Below are positions 53,239 to 62,147 of a DNA stretch of 64,000 nucleotides, one piece after another. The translations under genes were made by a program, and so were the position numbers. The notes under the pieces are model-generated. The model had not been told where the DNA came from and made no database searches. It worked only from the letters and a program-made list of their open reading frames with translations. Origin of the DNA: Sphingomonas mali NBRC 15500 (lineage in GTDB: Bacteria; Pseudomonadota; Alphaproteobacteria; Sphingomonadales; Sphingomonadaceae). The stretch spans positions 182,228 to 246,227 of the forward strand of contig NZ_BCYX01000003.1 of NCBI RefSeq assembly GCF_001598415.1. The letters are read 5' to 3'. Numbering within the stretch: position 1 is the stretch's first letter; each line of letters starts with the position of its first letter.

Positions 53239-54083
53239 AATGCCTCGACCTGCGCGATCGCGCTTTCGGTATCGGGATAGTCGATTGCGCGCGCAGGAGT
53301 CTCAGCCACCAAGCGCGTCAACGCCGTGAAGCCGCGCTCGGCGAGCGCGACGTAATTGGTCGACGCCTGGGTCAGGCGGACAAATACCTCGCTCGGCGCG
53401 ACCTCCCGCGTCGCGGCGTCATGTCCGAAGGTGGGAAACAGGATCAACGCCGGCCGCGCGGGCTCGAGCATGGCGGCAACCGATCGCGTATCGGGCACCA
53501 GGTGGCGGATTGCTCCCTTCGGCGTTTCGGCGAGCAGCGGCCCGAATGGCCCGCCTGGCACCGCCGCCTCCATCACCGCGATGGCTTCGTTCTTCAGGCT
53601 GATCAGGCGCGGAAAAGCGTGGATCAGCCCGGTTTCGGGATCGAGCAGTGCGAATTCGTCGCCCATCAGCCGCCAACCGCGCGCCATCAGCAAGGCAGCG
53701 AGCGTCGATTTGCCCGCGCCCGACAGGCCGGTCATCACCAACGCCTTGCCGTCGCGCTCGACCGCAGAGGCATGGAGCAACAGGTAACGACGCTGGCCGA
53801 GCGCCATTTGCAGGTTCATCGCCATTTCGGCGGCGAGCAGCCCGTGTTCGAGGCTGAGCGGGGCGGCTTCGGGCAGGACGAAGTCGCCGCCGATCATCAC
53901 CTTGGGCCGGAAGAAGCGCCGCCATGGCCGATCGGCGAACAGCCGGACGGTGAAGTCGGCGATGCCGTCCCGTGGCTTGGGGTAGCTCGCATAAAGCTGT
54001 TCGAGCGCCGCGACCGGTCCGCGCCAGTCCGATCCGACGCGGAATCCGACCGGGCCGATCGCGACCGAGAAATGGTGCCTCAT
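53223..54083 (-). CDS. HprK-related kinase A
   Basis: A 286-residue protein. The P-loop GLSGAGKST occupies residues 119-127 and the following GDEFALLDPETGLIHAFPRLISLKNEAI is typical of the HPr kinase/phosphorylase family. It lacks the HPr-binding N-terminal domain of true HprK, as expected of the HprK-related kinase A family. It is flanked by a PqqD-like protein (four-base overlap) and a nucleotidyltransferase (16-base overlap), the HPr-rel-A gene set. The kinase target is not known; a serine on a small exported peptide is a reasonable guess by analogy with paeninodin-type lasso kinases. Confidence 0.88.
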   Translation of the reverse strand: MRHHFSVAIGPVGFRVGSDWRGPVAALEQLYASYPKPRDGIADFTVRLFADRPWRRFFRPKVMIGGDFVLPEAAPLSLEHGLLAAEMAMNLQMALGQRRYLLLHASAVERDGKALVMTGLSGAGKSTLAALLMARGWRLMGDEFALLDPETGLIHAFPRLISLKNEAIAVMEAAVPGGPFGPLLAETPKGAIRHLVPDTRSVAAMLEPARPALILFPTFGHDAATREVAPSEVFVRLTQASTNYVALAERGFTALTRLVAETPARAIDYPDTESAIAQVEALWASL

Positions 54084-54352
54084 CGCCTTTCGACGAGCCC
54101 CGTTTCGACCAGCTCGTCGAGCCGCGCGGCCAGCGCGGCGGGATCGGCGTCAACCAAGTCGTAATCGGCGCGCAATTTCGCCAGCAACGCAGCGGCGTCG
54201 AGCGGCGCTTCGGCCAGTGCATCGAGGATCTCGGGTGCAGGTGACGCCATCAAATGCGTCTGCCCCGAAGCGCGATGATAGATGGCGGTAAGCAGATCGA
54301 CCGGCGCGACGATCAGGCTGTCGGGCGATGCAGCGCGATAAAGGGTCGCCAT
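54080..54352 (-). CDS. HPr-rel-A system PqqD-family peptide chaperone
   Basis: A 90-residue protein of the PqqD fold: VAPVDLLTAIYHRASGQTHLMASPAPEILDALAEAPLDAAALLAKLRADYDLVDADPAALAARLDELVETGLVERR. PqqD-like domains bind the leader of a ribosomally made peptide and present it to a modifying enzyme. It is coupled to the HprK-related kinase and lies 17 bp after a small exported-protein gene, which may be its client. Recognised partly from neighbours. Confidence 0.85.
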   Translation of the reverse strand: MATLYRAASPDSLIVAPVDLLTAIYHRASGQTHLMASPAPEILDALAEAPLDAAALLAKLRADYDLVDADPAALAARLDELVETGLVERR

Positions 54353-54369
54353 CTCCTGCGTCCGGCGGC

Positions 54370-54774
54370 TCAGCCGCGCGGCATCTGCAGCGAGGCAAAG
54401 CAGGTGAAGCCGGCGGTGCCGTGCTGCAGGCGGCGGATATAGGCGGTATAAGCGCGGCTCTGTTCATAGGTGGTGCCCGGCAAGGTACCGCCGTTGAGCG
54501 CGGTGCGGACGTCCTCCGCCTTGAACGGCTTGGTCGCGCCGGGAAACGCATCTTTGGTGCCGTTGGGCACGAGCGAACCGTCGGCCGCGACGTACATGCC
54601 GGCGCGGCCGGGATCGGGCACCGGGATCTCGCAGGTCAGGACAGAGGCGCTGGTCTGCGCGAGCGCAGGGCGGATCGAGATGACCACCGACGCGGTCGCG
54701 GCGCCGAGCATCAGCGCGCGGCGGCGCGTCGGATGGGGCTCGTTCGCCTGACGATCGGTCGTGTTCTCGTCCAT
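54370..54774 (-). CDS. Small exported protein with twin-arginine-like signal, possible HPr-rel-A client
   Basis: A 134-residue protein. The N-terminus has a Tat-like motif TRRRALMLGAATASVVISI followed by RPALA cleavage site and the mature part QTSASVLTCEIPVPDPGRAGMYVAADGSL... to ...YEQSRAYTAYIRRLQHGTAGFTCFASLQMPRG, with two Cys. It is the first gene of the cluster with the PqqD-like protein (17 bp gap), kinase and nucleotidyltransferase. No family name is known to me. Being first, exported and adjacent to a peptide chaperone, it is the best candidate for the protein that the HprK-related kinase and nucleotidyltransferase act on. An earlier start (54792) is possible; AAGG before 54774 favours it. 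Confidence 0.65.
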   Translation of the reverse strand: MDENTTDRQANEPHPTRRRALMLGAATASVVISIRPALAQTSASVLTCEIPVPDPGRAGMYVAADGSLVPNGTKDAFPGATKPFKAEDVRTALNGGTLPGTTYEQSRAYTAYIRRLQHGTAGFTCFASLQMPRG

Positions 54775-54889
54775 GGTTGAGACGCCTTTCATATTAGCGC
54801 GCGGCTGGCAAGCCGATGAAATGGTTACCGCGCGGGTCGGGACGCGGGCATTGCCGGTGACCGGCACACGCCCTAGGAACCGCCAGGCA

Positions 54890-56140
54890 ATGACGACCCG
54901 CTTTGGCCCTCGCTTCATGCTCGGCATGCTCGCCGCTGTGGTGGCGGCAATCGGCGTGTTCGTCCTGTCGGGCGACGTGGCGAGCGCGCTGGTGACACTG
55001 GTCGGGGCGATCATCGCCGGTCTGGTGACATTGGGCGTCGACCCCACCCCCGCTGCCCCGGCCGAGCCGGACATCGGCACAGGACCAGCCCCCGCGCGAC
55101 TGGGCTCGGTGCTCGAGGCGATCGTCGAGCCCGTATTGGTGATCGCAAACGGTCGGGTCGAGGAAGCCAATGGCGCCGCGCGCGACGTGCTAGGCAACCA
55201 CATCACCGGCCAGGACGTCCGGCTCGCGATCCGCCACCCGGCCGCCGCCGAGCGGCTGACCGCGCCGATCGGCGAGGGATCGTCCGAGGCGATCAACCTT
55301 GTCGGCCTGGGCACGCTCGACCAGCGCTGGGAATTGCGCGTGACCGATCTGCCCGACGGGCGTCGGGTCGCGCATCTGATCGACCAGACGCGCAGCTATG
55401 CCGCCGAGCGGATGCGGGTCGATTTCGTCGCCAATGCCAGCCACGAACTGCGCACGCCGCTCGCCTCGATCCTCGGCTTCGCCGAGACGCTGGCCGATGG
55501 CGCCGGCGAAGACCCGGCGATGCGCGACCGCTTCCTGAAGGTCATGGCCGACGAAGCCCGGCGGATGCAGCGGCTGGTCGAGGACCTGATCTCGCTCAGC
55601 CGGATCGAGGCCGAGAAATACCGCCTGCCCGATGCCTCGGTCGATCTCGCCGATCTTGTCTCGGAAGTTCATTCCGAGATGATGGACAGCGCCGATGGAC
55701 GTGCGGCGGAGATCGTCACCGATATCGCCGCCAACGTGCCCCCGGTCGGCGGCGACCGTGTCCAGTTGAGCCAGGCGCTGCACAATCTGATCGGCAATGC
55801 GATGAAATATGGCCGCGCCGGCACCCCCGTAACGGTCAAGCTGTCGCGCGACGCCAGCAACATGGTCCGCTTGTCGGTCGGCGACGAGGGCGACGGCATC
55901 CCGCCCGAGCATATTCCACGGCTGACCGAGCGATTCTACCGCGTCGATTCGGGACGCAGCCGCGCGCTGGGCGGCACCGGACTGGGCCTCGCCATCGTCA
56001 AGCACATCGTCGAACGCCATCGCGGCAGGCTGGATATCGCGAGCCAGGTGGGGCGCGGCACGGTGGTGACGATCCTGTTGCCGGCTGCATTGTCATCAAA
56101 GGGTAACGCGACTGTCACAGAGGGCCCGAAACCGGCGTGA
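54890..56140 (+). CDS. phoR: Phosphate regulon sensor kinase
   Basis: A 416-residue kinase with two N-terminal hydrophobic helices (about 10-45, MLGMLAAVVAAIGVFVLSG and ALVTLVGAIIAGLVTLGV), a PAS domain (about 65-165, LGSVLEAIVEPVLVIANGRVEEANGAARDVLGN), phosphoacceptor His185 in NASHELRTPLAS and an ATPase domain (NLIGNAMKYG, GDEGDGIP, GGTGLGLAIVKHIV). Its position before pstS and the distinctive PAS-HisKA layout identify PhoR, which senses phosphate status through PhoU and the Pst transporter. ATG 54890 gives the cleanest start. The response regulator phoB lies at the far end of the operon. Confidence 0.93.
   Translation: MTTRFGPRFMLGMLAAVVAAIGVFVLSGDVASALVTLVGAIIAGLVTLGVDPTPAAPAEPDIGTGPAPARLGSVLEAIVEPVLVIANGRVEEANGAARDVLGNHITGQDVRLAIRHPAAAERLTAPIGEGSSEAINLVGLGTLDQRWELRVTDLPDGRRVAHLIDQTRSYAAERMRVDFVANASHELRTPLASILGFAETLADGAGEDPAMRDRFLKVMADEARRMQRLVEDLISLSRIEAEKYRLPDASVDLADLVSEVHSEMMDSADGRAAEIVTDIAANVPPVGGDRVQLSQALHNLIGNAMKYGRAGTPVTVKLSRDASNMVRLSVGDEGDGIPPEHIPRLTERFYRVDSGRSRALGGTGLGLAIVKHIVERHRGRLDIASQVGRGTVVTILLPAALSSKGNATVTEGPKPA
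56090..56118 (+). promoter_or_regulatory. Candidate Pho box upstream of pstS
   Basis: TTGTCAT (56090-56096) and CTGTCAC (56112-56118) are spaced 22 bp start to start, two turns of the 11-bp direct-repeat phasing that PhoB reads. The intervening unit GGGTAAC is weaker. The site overlaps the 3' end of phoR and is 71 bp before pstS. Confidence 0.5.
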
Positions 56141-56188
56141 TAGCGCGCCGGAATGGGGGCGAGTCGGTCCCCATCAGGAAGGCCCACA

Positions 56189-57235
56189 ATGATTCGCTCG
56201 ATCGCGCTCGTCGGCGCGGCATCCCTATTGCTGGTTGCGTGTCAGGACCAGGCGGCGATGGCCGGGGCCGGGCGTGATCGGATCAGCGTCGTCGGATCGT
56301 CCACCGTCTATCCCTTCACCACCTTGGTCGCCGAACAATTCGTCGCGGCCAATCCCGGCGTGCCGGCACCAGTGATCGAATCGACCGGCACCGGCGGCGG
56401 GCTGAACCTCTTTTGCAAGGGACTGGGCGGCCAATATCCCGACATCGCCGACGCCAGCCGCCGGATCAAGGCAAGCGAATACCGGACTTGTGCGGCAAAC
56501 GGCGCGAGCGAACTGCTCGAAGTCCAGATCGGACTCGACGGCGTCGCCTTCGCCGAAGCCAATGACGGCCCCAAGCTGCAACTGACCCCGGTCGACCTCT
56601 ACAAGGCGCTGGCGGCCGAACCCGGCGGCCGCCCAAACCGCGCCAAGACCTGGCGCGACGTCAATCCCACGCTGCCGGCGATCACTATCCAGGTCTATGG
56701 CCCGCCGTCGACCAGCGGCACGCGCGATGCCGTCGCCGAACTGATCCTGGCACGTGGCTGCGAACAAATGATGCCGGAGATGGCCACGATCCGCGACGCG
56801 CGTCCGGACGATTTCGCCAAGACCTGCACCCGGGTGCGCGACGACGGCCCCTATATCGACGCGGGCGAGAACGACAATCTGATCGTCCAAAAACTCCAGG
56901 CCAATCCCAACGCGATCGGCATTTTCGGCTATTCGTATCTGGAAGAGAACAAGGATCGGCTGAACGGCGTACCGCTCAACGGCATCGAGCCTACGTACGA
57001 GACGATCGCGAGCGGCCGCTATCCGGGCTCTCGGCCGCTATTCCTCTATGTCAAGAAAGCGCATCTGAGCGCGATCCCCAACCTCCGGGCGTTCCTCAAC
57101 GCTTATACCCAAGCCTGGGCGCCCGACGGGCCGCTGGTTCGCCGCGGGCTGATCTCGGCACCCGCCGACGTGCGCGCGCGCTCGGCGGTGATCGTTCAGC
57201 GCCAGACGCTGCTCGATCCGAAGACGTTGAGCTGA
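56189..57235 (+). CDS. pstS: Phosphate ABC transporter substrate-binding protein
   Basis: A 348-residue periplasmic phosphate receptor. Signal peptide with a lipobox-like LLVAC (Cys18), so it may be lipid-anchored. Phosphate contacts are in VVGSSTVYPF, ESTGTGGGLNLFC and PSTSGTRDAVAE. It captures phosphate for PstCAB. ATG 56189 has AGGAAGG upstream. It is the first pst gene and follows the Pho box candidate. Confidence 0.95.
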   Translation: MIRSIALVGAASLLLVACQDQAAMAGAGRDRISVVGSSTVYPFTTLVAEQFVAANPGVPAPVIESTGTGGGLNLFCKGLGGQYPDIADASRRIKASEYRTCAANGASELLEVQIGLDGVAFAEANDGPKLQLTPVDLYKALAAEPGGRPNRAKTWRDVNPTLPAITIQVYGPPSTSGTRDAVAELILARGCEQMMPEMATIRDARPDDFAKTCTRVRDDGPYIDAGENDNLIVQKLQANPNAIGIFGYSYLEENKDRLNGVPLNGIEPTYETIASGRYPGSRPLFLYVKKAHLSAIPNLRAFLNAYTQAWAPDGPLVRRGLISAPADVRARSAVIVQRQTLLDPKTLS

Positions 57236-57236
57236 C

Positions 57237-58613
57237 ATGCCGACGTCCGCCCTCCTTTTCCTGGTCGCGGGACTCGGGCTGATCGCCTGGCTGTCGGGGC
57301 GCGTCCGCGCCATCGCGTTCCGCAAGGCGCCGGGGCAGCGCTTTTCGTCGCTACCGCGCCATCACGGCTCGTTCGCCGCGATGTGGACCGTGTTACCGCC
57401 CCTGCTCTTCCTCGCAGTCTGGGGAGCGTGCGCCCCTGGTCTGGCGACCAACGGCGTGCTCAAGACGCCGGCAGCGGCGCAGCTTCCACCGCCCGGTTTC
57501 GAGCGGGCGGCGATCCTGTCGGAGGCGCGCGCGATCGCCAACGACCATCACCGCACCCCGCTCAACCCGCTCGCGACGCGGCTCGCGCCGGCCTATGCCG
57601 TCGAGCAATCGCGCTATGGATGGATCGGCGGCGCCACCGCCTTGTTGCTCGGCATTGCCGGGGGCGCCTTCGCTTTCCTGCGCATCCGCCCCGGCTTCAA
57701 TGCGCGAACCAGGATCGAGCGAATCGTGATGGCCAGCCTGCTCGCCGCCTCGCTGATCGCGATCCTGACGACGATCGGCATCGTCGCTTCCTTGTTGTTC
57801 GAGAGCGCACGCTTCTTCGGCACCGTGCCGATCACCGATTTCCTGTTCGGCCGGCATTGGAGTCCACAGGTCATCGACCCCAGGAATCCCGGCGCGAGCC
57901 TGGGCGCGGTGCCGTTATTCTGGGGAACGTTCTTCATCGGCGCGGTCATCGCGATGCTGGTGGCAATCCCGTTCGGCCTGATGAGCGCGATCTACCTGAC
58001 GCAATATGCTTCACCCCGGTTGCGCGCGTGGATGAAGCCGACGCTCGAGATTCTCGCGGGCGTGCCGACGGTGGTCTATGGCTATTTTGCCGCGCTGGTG
58101 GTCGGCCCAGCACTGCGCCAATTGGGCGTCGCCATCGGCATACCCGGCGCGACATCGGAAAGCGCATTGGCGGCAGGCTTGGTGATGGGGGTGATGATCA
58201 TCCCGTTCGTCTCGTCGATGGCCGATGACGCGATCGCCGCGGTGCCGTCGGCGATGCGCGACGGCAGCCTAGCGATGGGCGCGACGCCGAGCGAAACGAT
58301 CAGCCGCGTGCTGCTGCCGGCCGCCTTGCCCGGCGTGGTCGGCGGCGTGCTGCTCGCGATCAGCCGCGCGATCGGTGAGACGATGATCGTCGTGATGGCT
58401 GCCTCTGGCGCCGCGACGATCAGCCTCAACCCGTTCAATTCAGCGACGACGGTTACCAAGCAGATCGTCGACCTGCTGACCGGCGAAGCGAGCTTCGACA
58501 GCCCCAAGACACTGGCCGCGTTCGCGTTGGGCATGACGCTGTTCGTCATCACCCTGCTGCTCAACATCATCGCGCTGACCGTCGTGAAACGGTATCGGGA
58601 AGCGTATGAATAG
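57237..58613 (+). CDS. pstC: Phosphate ABC transporter permease PstC
   Basis: A 458-residue permease with an N-terminal extension of about 150 residues that carries two or three extra hydrophobic segments, as in alphaproteobacteria. The core has PLFWGTFFIGAVIAMLVAIPFGLMSAIYLTQYA, LAGVPTVVYGYFAALVVGP and the EAA-like loop DGSLAMGATPSETISRVLLPAALPGVVGGVLLAISRAIGETM. It starts two bases after the pstS stop region and overlaps pstA by eight bases. Confidence 0.94.
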   Translation: MPTSALLFLVAGLGLIAWLSGRVRAIAFRKAPGQRFSSLPRHHGSFAAMWTVLPPLLFLAVWGACAPGLATNGVLKTPAAAQLPPPGFERAAILSEARAIANDHHRTPLNPLATRLAPAYAVEQSRYGWIGGATALLLGIAGGAFAFLRIRPGFNARTRIERIVMASLLAASLIAILTTIGIVASLLFESARFFGTVPITDFLFGRHWSPQVIDPRNPGASLGAVPLFWGTFFIGAVIAMLVAIPFGLMSAIYLTQYASPRLRAWMKPTLEILAGVPTVVYGYFAALVVGPALRQLGVAIGIPGATSESALAAGLVMGVMIIPFVSSMADDAIAAVPSAMRDGSLAMGATPSETISRVLLPAALPGVVGGVLLAISRAIGETMIVVMAASGAATISLNPFNSATTVTKQIVDLLTGEASFDSPKTLAAFALGMTLFVITLLLNIIALTVVKRYREAYE

Positions 58614-59883
58614 GCCGCTCGGTCCTGGCTCCGTCGAGCGTGTTCCGACCGACTGGAGGACTCCCCAGATGGAACGGCGCGTGCGCCGCCGTTACGCCGC
58701 GGAGCGCCGCTTCCGGCTGTTCGGGCTGGCGGCGATTGTGCTCTCGGCCGGCTTCCTGCTGTTCCTGCTCGTGACGATGATGGCGAACGGCGCTCGCGGG
58801 TTCGTCACGACCGAAGTCGCCCTGTCGATCGATTTTCCCGCCGCCGGACTCGGCCTGACGCCGGACCGGATCAGAGGACCTGGCGGCGATCTCGCGCTCG
58901 CCGGCGCGCAACTCGACGCGGTGGTCGATCGCGCCGCCGCCGCGCAATATGGGGCCATCGGCCCTGCGCTGTTCTCCGACGGAGCCGATACGATCGTCCG
59001 TCGTGCGCTCAAGGCCGATCCTCGACTGGCGGTCGGCAGGGTACGATTGTGGCTACCCGCCGCCAGCGACGTCGACACTGCGGCCAAGGCAGACGGAACA
59101 CCCCTGGCCGAGAAGCGCGCGCAGGTACTGACCGACGCCGGGCAATTGCGCACCGGCTTCAATTGGGGTTTCCTGTCGGGATCGGATTCGACCGATCCGA
59201 CCGCGGTGGGCATCTGGGGCGCGCTCAAGGGATCGTTGCTGACGATGCTGGTGACGCTGGCACTCGCCTTCCCGATCGGCGTGCTGTCGGCACTCTATCT
59301 CGAGGAATACGCCCCGCGGAACCGCTGGACCGACCTGATCGAGGTGTCGATCAACAACCTCGCCGCGGTACCGTCGATCATCTTCGGCCTTCTCGGCCTC
59401 GCGGTCTTCCTCAACACGTTCCATCTGCCGCGCTCCGCGGCGTTGGTCGGCGGGCTGACGCTCGCGCTGATGACGATGCCGGTGATCGTCATCGCCAGCC
59501 GCAATGCGATCAAGGCGGTGCCGCCGTCGATCCGCGACGCCGCGCTCGCGCTCGGGGCCAGTCCGGTTCAGGTCGTTTTCCACCACGTTTTGCCGCTCGC
59601 CCTGCCCGGCATATTGACCGGCACGATCATCGGCATGGCGCGCGCGCTGGGCGAGACCGCGCCACTGCTGATGATCGGCATGCGCGCGTTCATCGCGACG
59701 CCGCCGGGCAAGCTGACCGATCCGTCGACGGTGCTGCCGGTCCAGATATTCCTGTGGTCGGACGAAGTCAGCCGCGGCTTCATCGAGAAGACCTCGGCCG
59801 CGATCATCGTGCTGCTCGTCTTCCTGCTGGCGATGAACGGCATCGCCATCTACCTCCGCAATCGTTTCGAGACCCGCTGGTGA
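58606..59883 (+). CDS. pstA: Phosphate ABC transporter permease PstA
   Basis: A 425-residue permease with a large periplasmic insert after the first helix (about 50-190), normal for the alphaproteobacterial type. Membrane core: [54 protein letters not shown] and the EAA loop [44 protein letters not shown]. It overlaps pstC by eight bases and pstB by four. Confidence 0.94.
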   Translation: MNRPLGPGSVERVPTDWRTPQMERRVRRRYAAERRFRLFGLAAIVLSAGFLLFLLVTMMANGARGFVTTEVALSIDFPAAGLGLTPDRIRGPGGDLALAGAQLDAVVDRAAAAQYGAIGPALFSDGADTIVRRALKADPRLAVGRVRLWLPAASDVDTAAKADGTPLAEKRAQVLTDAGQLRTGFNWGFLSGSDSTDPTAVGIWGALKGSLLTMLVTLALAFPIGVLSALYLEEYAPRNRWTDLIEVSINNLAAVPSIIFGLLGLAVFLNTFHLPRSAALVGGLTLALMTMPVIVIASRNAIKAVPPSIRDAALALGASPVQVVFHHVLPLALPGILTGTIIGMARALGETAPLLMIGMRAFIATPPGKLTDPSTVLPVQIFLWSDEVSRGFIEKTSAAIIVLLVFLLAMNGIAIYLRNRFETRW

Positions 59884-60659
59884 CCGACAAGACCATCCTC
59901 AATGATCACAAGATGACCGCGCGCAATGTCAGCGTCTGGTACGGTGCGGTGCAGGCGATCGGCGATGTGTCGATCGACATCGACCAGGACAAGGTGACCG
60001 CGTTCATCGGCCCCTCGGGCTGCGGCAAGTCGACTTTTCTGCGCACGCTCAACCGGATGAACGACACGATCGCCTCGGCGCGGGTCGAAGGCGATATCCG
60101 GCTGGACGGCGAGGACGTCTATGCGCGCGAGATGGACGTGGTCCAGCTTCGCGCCCGCGTCGGGATGGTGTTCCAGAAGCCCAATCCCTTCCCCAAGTCG
60201 ATCTACGAGAATGTCGCTTACGGCCCGCGCATCCACGGCCTGGCCTCGTCCAAGGCGGACATGGATCGCATCGTCGAACGCTCGCTGGCGCGCGCCGGCC
60301 TGTGGGGCGAGGTTAAGGACCGCCTGTCGGACAGCGGCACCGCTCTGTCGGGCGGCCAGCAACAGCGGTTGTGCATCGCGCGCGCGATCGCGGTCGATCC
60401 CGAAGTGATCTTGATGGACGAGCCGTGCTCGGCGCTCGACCCGATCGCTACCGCCAAGATCGAGGAACTGATCCACGAATTGAAGGGCCGCTACGCCATC
60501 GTCGTCGTCACGCATAATATGCAGCAAGCCGCGCGCGTGTCGCAGCGCACCGCCTTCTTTCACCTCGGCCAGCTGGTCGAATATGGTCAGACGTCGGACA
60601 TCTTCACCAACCCGCGCGAAGAGCGGACGCGCGACTACATCACCGGCCGTTATGGCTGA
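59880..60659 (+). CDS. pstB: Phosphate ABC transporter ATP-binding protein
   Basis: A 259-residue ATPase. Walker [14 protein letters not shown]-loop [20 protein letters not shown], signature [27 protein letters not shown] (with Walker B), D-loop CSALDPIA and switch His in [26 protein letters not shown] 59880 overlaps the pstA stop by four bases; ATG 59913 is an alternative. The next gene, phoU, follows by 13 bases. Confidence 0.96.
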   Translation: MTDKTILNDHKMTARNVSVWYGAVQAIGDVSIDIDQDKVTAFIGPSGCGKSTFLRTLNRMNDTIASARVEGDIRLDGEDVYAREMDVVQLRARVGMVFQKPNPFPKSIYENVAYGPRIHGLASSKADMDRIVERSLARAGLWGEVKDRLSDSGTALSGGQQQRLCIARAIAVDPEVILMDEPCSALDPIATAKIEELIHELKGRYAIVVVTHNMQQAARVSQRTAFFHLGQLVEYGQTSDIFTNPREERTRDYITGRYG

Positions 60660-60672
60660 GGAGTTTGAGCGA

Positions 60673-61368
60673 ATGGCAACCGGCCAGGAACATACGGTCA
60701 AGGTGTTCGATGACGAGATCGGTCAGCTTCGCGGCCTGATCAGCCAGATGGGCGGTCTTGCCGAGCGCGCGATCCACGATGCGATGAACGCATTGCAGCG
60801 GGTCGATCTTGACCTGGCGCAGCAAGTCCGCGCCGCCGACAAGCAGATCGACGTGATCGAGGCCGAGGTGGAGACGCTGGCGGTCCGCATCATCGCGTTG
60901 CGCGCGCCGATGGCCAACGACCTGCGCGAAGTCGTTGCTGCCTTGAAGATCGCCGGCGTGATCGAACGGATCGGCGATTATGCCAAGAATATCGCCAAGC
61001 GCGTGCCGATGATCGAGAGCGAGCACCGGATCGAGCCTATCTCGGTCCTTCCGGCGATGGGCAAGATGGCCGCCGAAATGGTGCATGACGCGCTCGACGC
61101 CTTCGCGGCGCGAGACGCGCGCGCTGCGGTTGACGTCTGCATCCGCGACCAGGCGCTCGACGACTTCTACGACAGCATCTTCCGCATGCTGGTGACCTAT
61201 ATGGTCGAAAATCCCGCGACGATCGGTCAGGTCGCGCACCTGCTGTTCGTCGCCAAGAACCTGGAGAGGATCGGCGACCACGCTACGAACGTCGCCGAGA
61301 TGATCTATTTCGCCGCTACCGGCACGCAAATGACCGAGCGTGAGCGCGGCAAGTCAGGGGAAATGTAA
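60673..61368 (+). CDS. phoU: Phosphate signalling protein PhoU
   Basis: A 231-residue helical protein with two PhoU repeats: EIGQLRGLISQMGGLAERAIHDAMNAL...KIAGVIERIGDYAKNIAKRV and VHDALDAFAARDARAA...LLFVAKNLERIGDHATNVAEMI, each with the ERIGD metal-binding motif. It couples the Pst transporter to PhoR and represses the Pho regulon when phosphate is ample. GAGGAG lies nine bases before ATG 60673; ATG 60652 is in frame but lacks one. Confidence 0.95.
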   Translation: MATGQEHTVKVFDDEIGQLRGLISQMGGLAERAIHDAMNALQRVDLDLAQQVRAADKQIDVIEAEVETLAVRIIALRAPMANDLREVVAALKIAGVIERIGDYAKNIAKRVPMIESEHRIEPISVLPAMGKMAAEMVHDALDAFAARDARAAVDVCIRDQALDDFYDSIFRMLVTYMVENPATIGQVAHLLFVAKNLERIGDHATNVAEMIYFAATGTQMTERERGKSGEM

Positions 61369-62060
61369 TGGCACGCGCCAAGATGTTGCTGGTTGAAGAC
61401 GACGCCGCGCTGGCGGAATTGCTGGTCTATCATTTCAAGCGCGAGGATTTCGAGGTCGCGCATACGCCCGACGGCGAGGAGGCGTTGCTGCTCGCCAAGG
61501 AAGCCACGCCCGACATCGTCCTGCTCGACTGGATGGTCGAAGGGCTGTCGGGGATCGAGGTCTGCCGGCGTCTCCGCCGCATGCCGGAGACCGCGAACAT
61601 CCCGATCATCATGCTGACCGCGCGCGGTGAGGAAGAAGATCGCGTCCGAGGGCTCGAAACGGGCGCCGACGATTACGTCACCAAGCCGTTTTCCCCGCGC
61701 GAGCTGGTCGCGCGGGTCGGCGCGGTGCTGCGCCGCGTTCGCCCGGCGCTGGCCGGCGAGCAGCTGACCTATGGCGATATCGAGATGGACACGGTGGGGC
61801 ATAAGGTCCGGCGCAGCGGCGAAGTCGTTCCGCTCGGCCCGACCGAATTCCGCCTGCTCAAGCATTTCCTCGAACATCCGGGCTGGGTGTTCAGCCGCGA
61901 GCGCCTGCTCGACGCGGTGTGGGGGCATGACAGCGACATCGAAAGCCGCACCGTCGACGTGCATATCCGGCGCCTGCGCAAAGCGATCAATCGCGGCGAC
62001 AAGCCCGACGTCATCCGGACCGTGCGATCGGCGGGTTATGCTCTCGATTCGGGGGCGTAA
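61368..62060 (+). CDS. phoB: Phosphate regulon response regulator PhoB
   Basis: A 230-residue OmpR-family regulator. Receiver: EDD pocket, phosphoacceptor Asp54 in DIVLLDWMVEGLSG, Lys in DDYVTKPFSPRELVARVGAVLRR. Winged helix: FRLLKHFLEHPGWVFSRERLLDAVWGHDSDIESRTVDVHIRRLRKAIN. Its ATG overlaps the phoU stop by one base. It closes an operon with phoR and the Pst system; the usual phoB-phoR adjacency is lost. Confidence 0.95.
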   Translation: MARAKMLLVEDDAALAELLVYHFKREDFEVAHTPDGEEALLLAKEATPDIVLLDWMVEGLSGIEVCRRLRRMPETANIPIIMLTARGEEEDRVRGLETGADDYVTKPFSPRELVARVGAVLRRVRPALAGEQLTYGDIEMDTVGHKVRRSGEVVPLGPTEFRLLKHFLEHPGWVFSRERLLDAVWGHDSDIESRTVDVHIRRLRKAINRGDKPDVIRTVRSAGYALDSGA

Positions 62061-62147
62061 GGAATCGCATCCGAAACGAGGGAGCCAATTTGCGTGCGGC
62101 GCGTTTGGGTCGAGTCACGGAAGATCGTGCAGAACCAGGAGAGTCGC

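Noticed and set aside
52228..54352. Lasso-peptide biosynthesis cluster
   Set aside because: PqqD-like, HprK-like and nucleotidyltransferase genes recall paeninodin clusters, but no lasso cyclase (asparagine-synthetase-like) or leader protease is present.
54775..55314. Extended minus-strand frame upstream of the small exported protein
   Set aside because: It runs antisense to phoR, with Ser/Thr/Ala-rich shadow composition; the real gene begins at 54774 or 54792.
59049..59879. 536-residue frame covering pstA and pstB
   Set aside because: The first half is an Arg-rich shadow of pstA in another frame. Only 59880-60659 is PstB.
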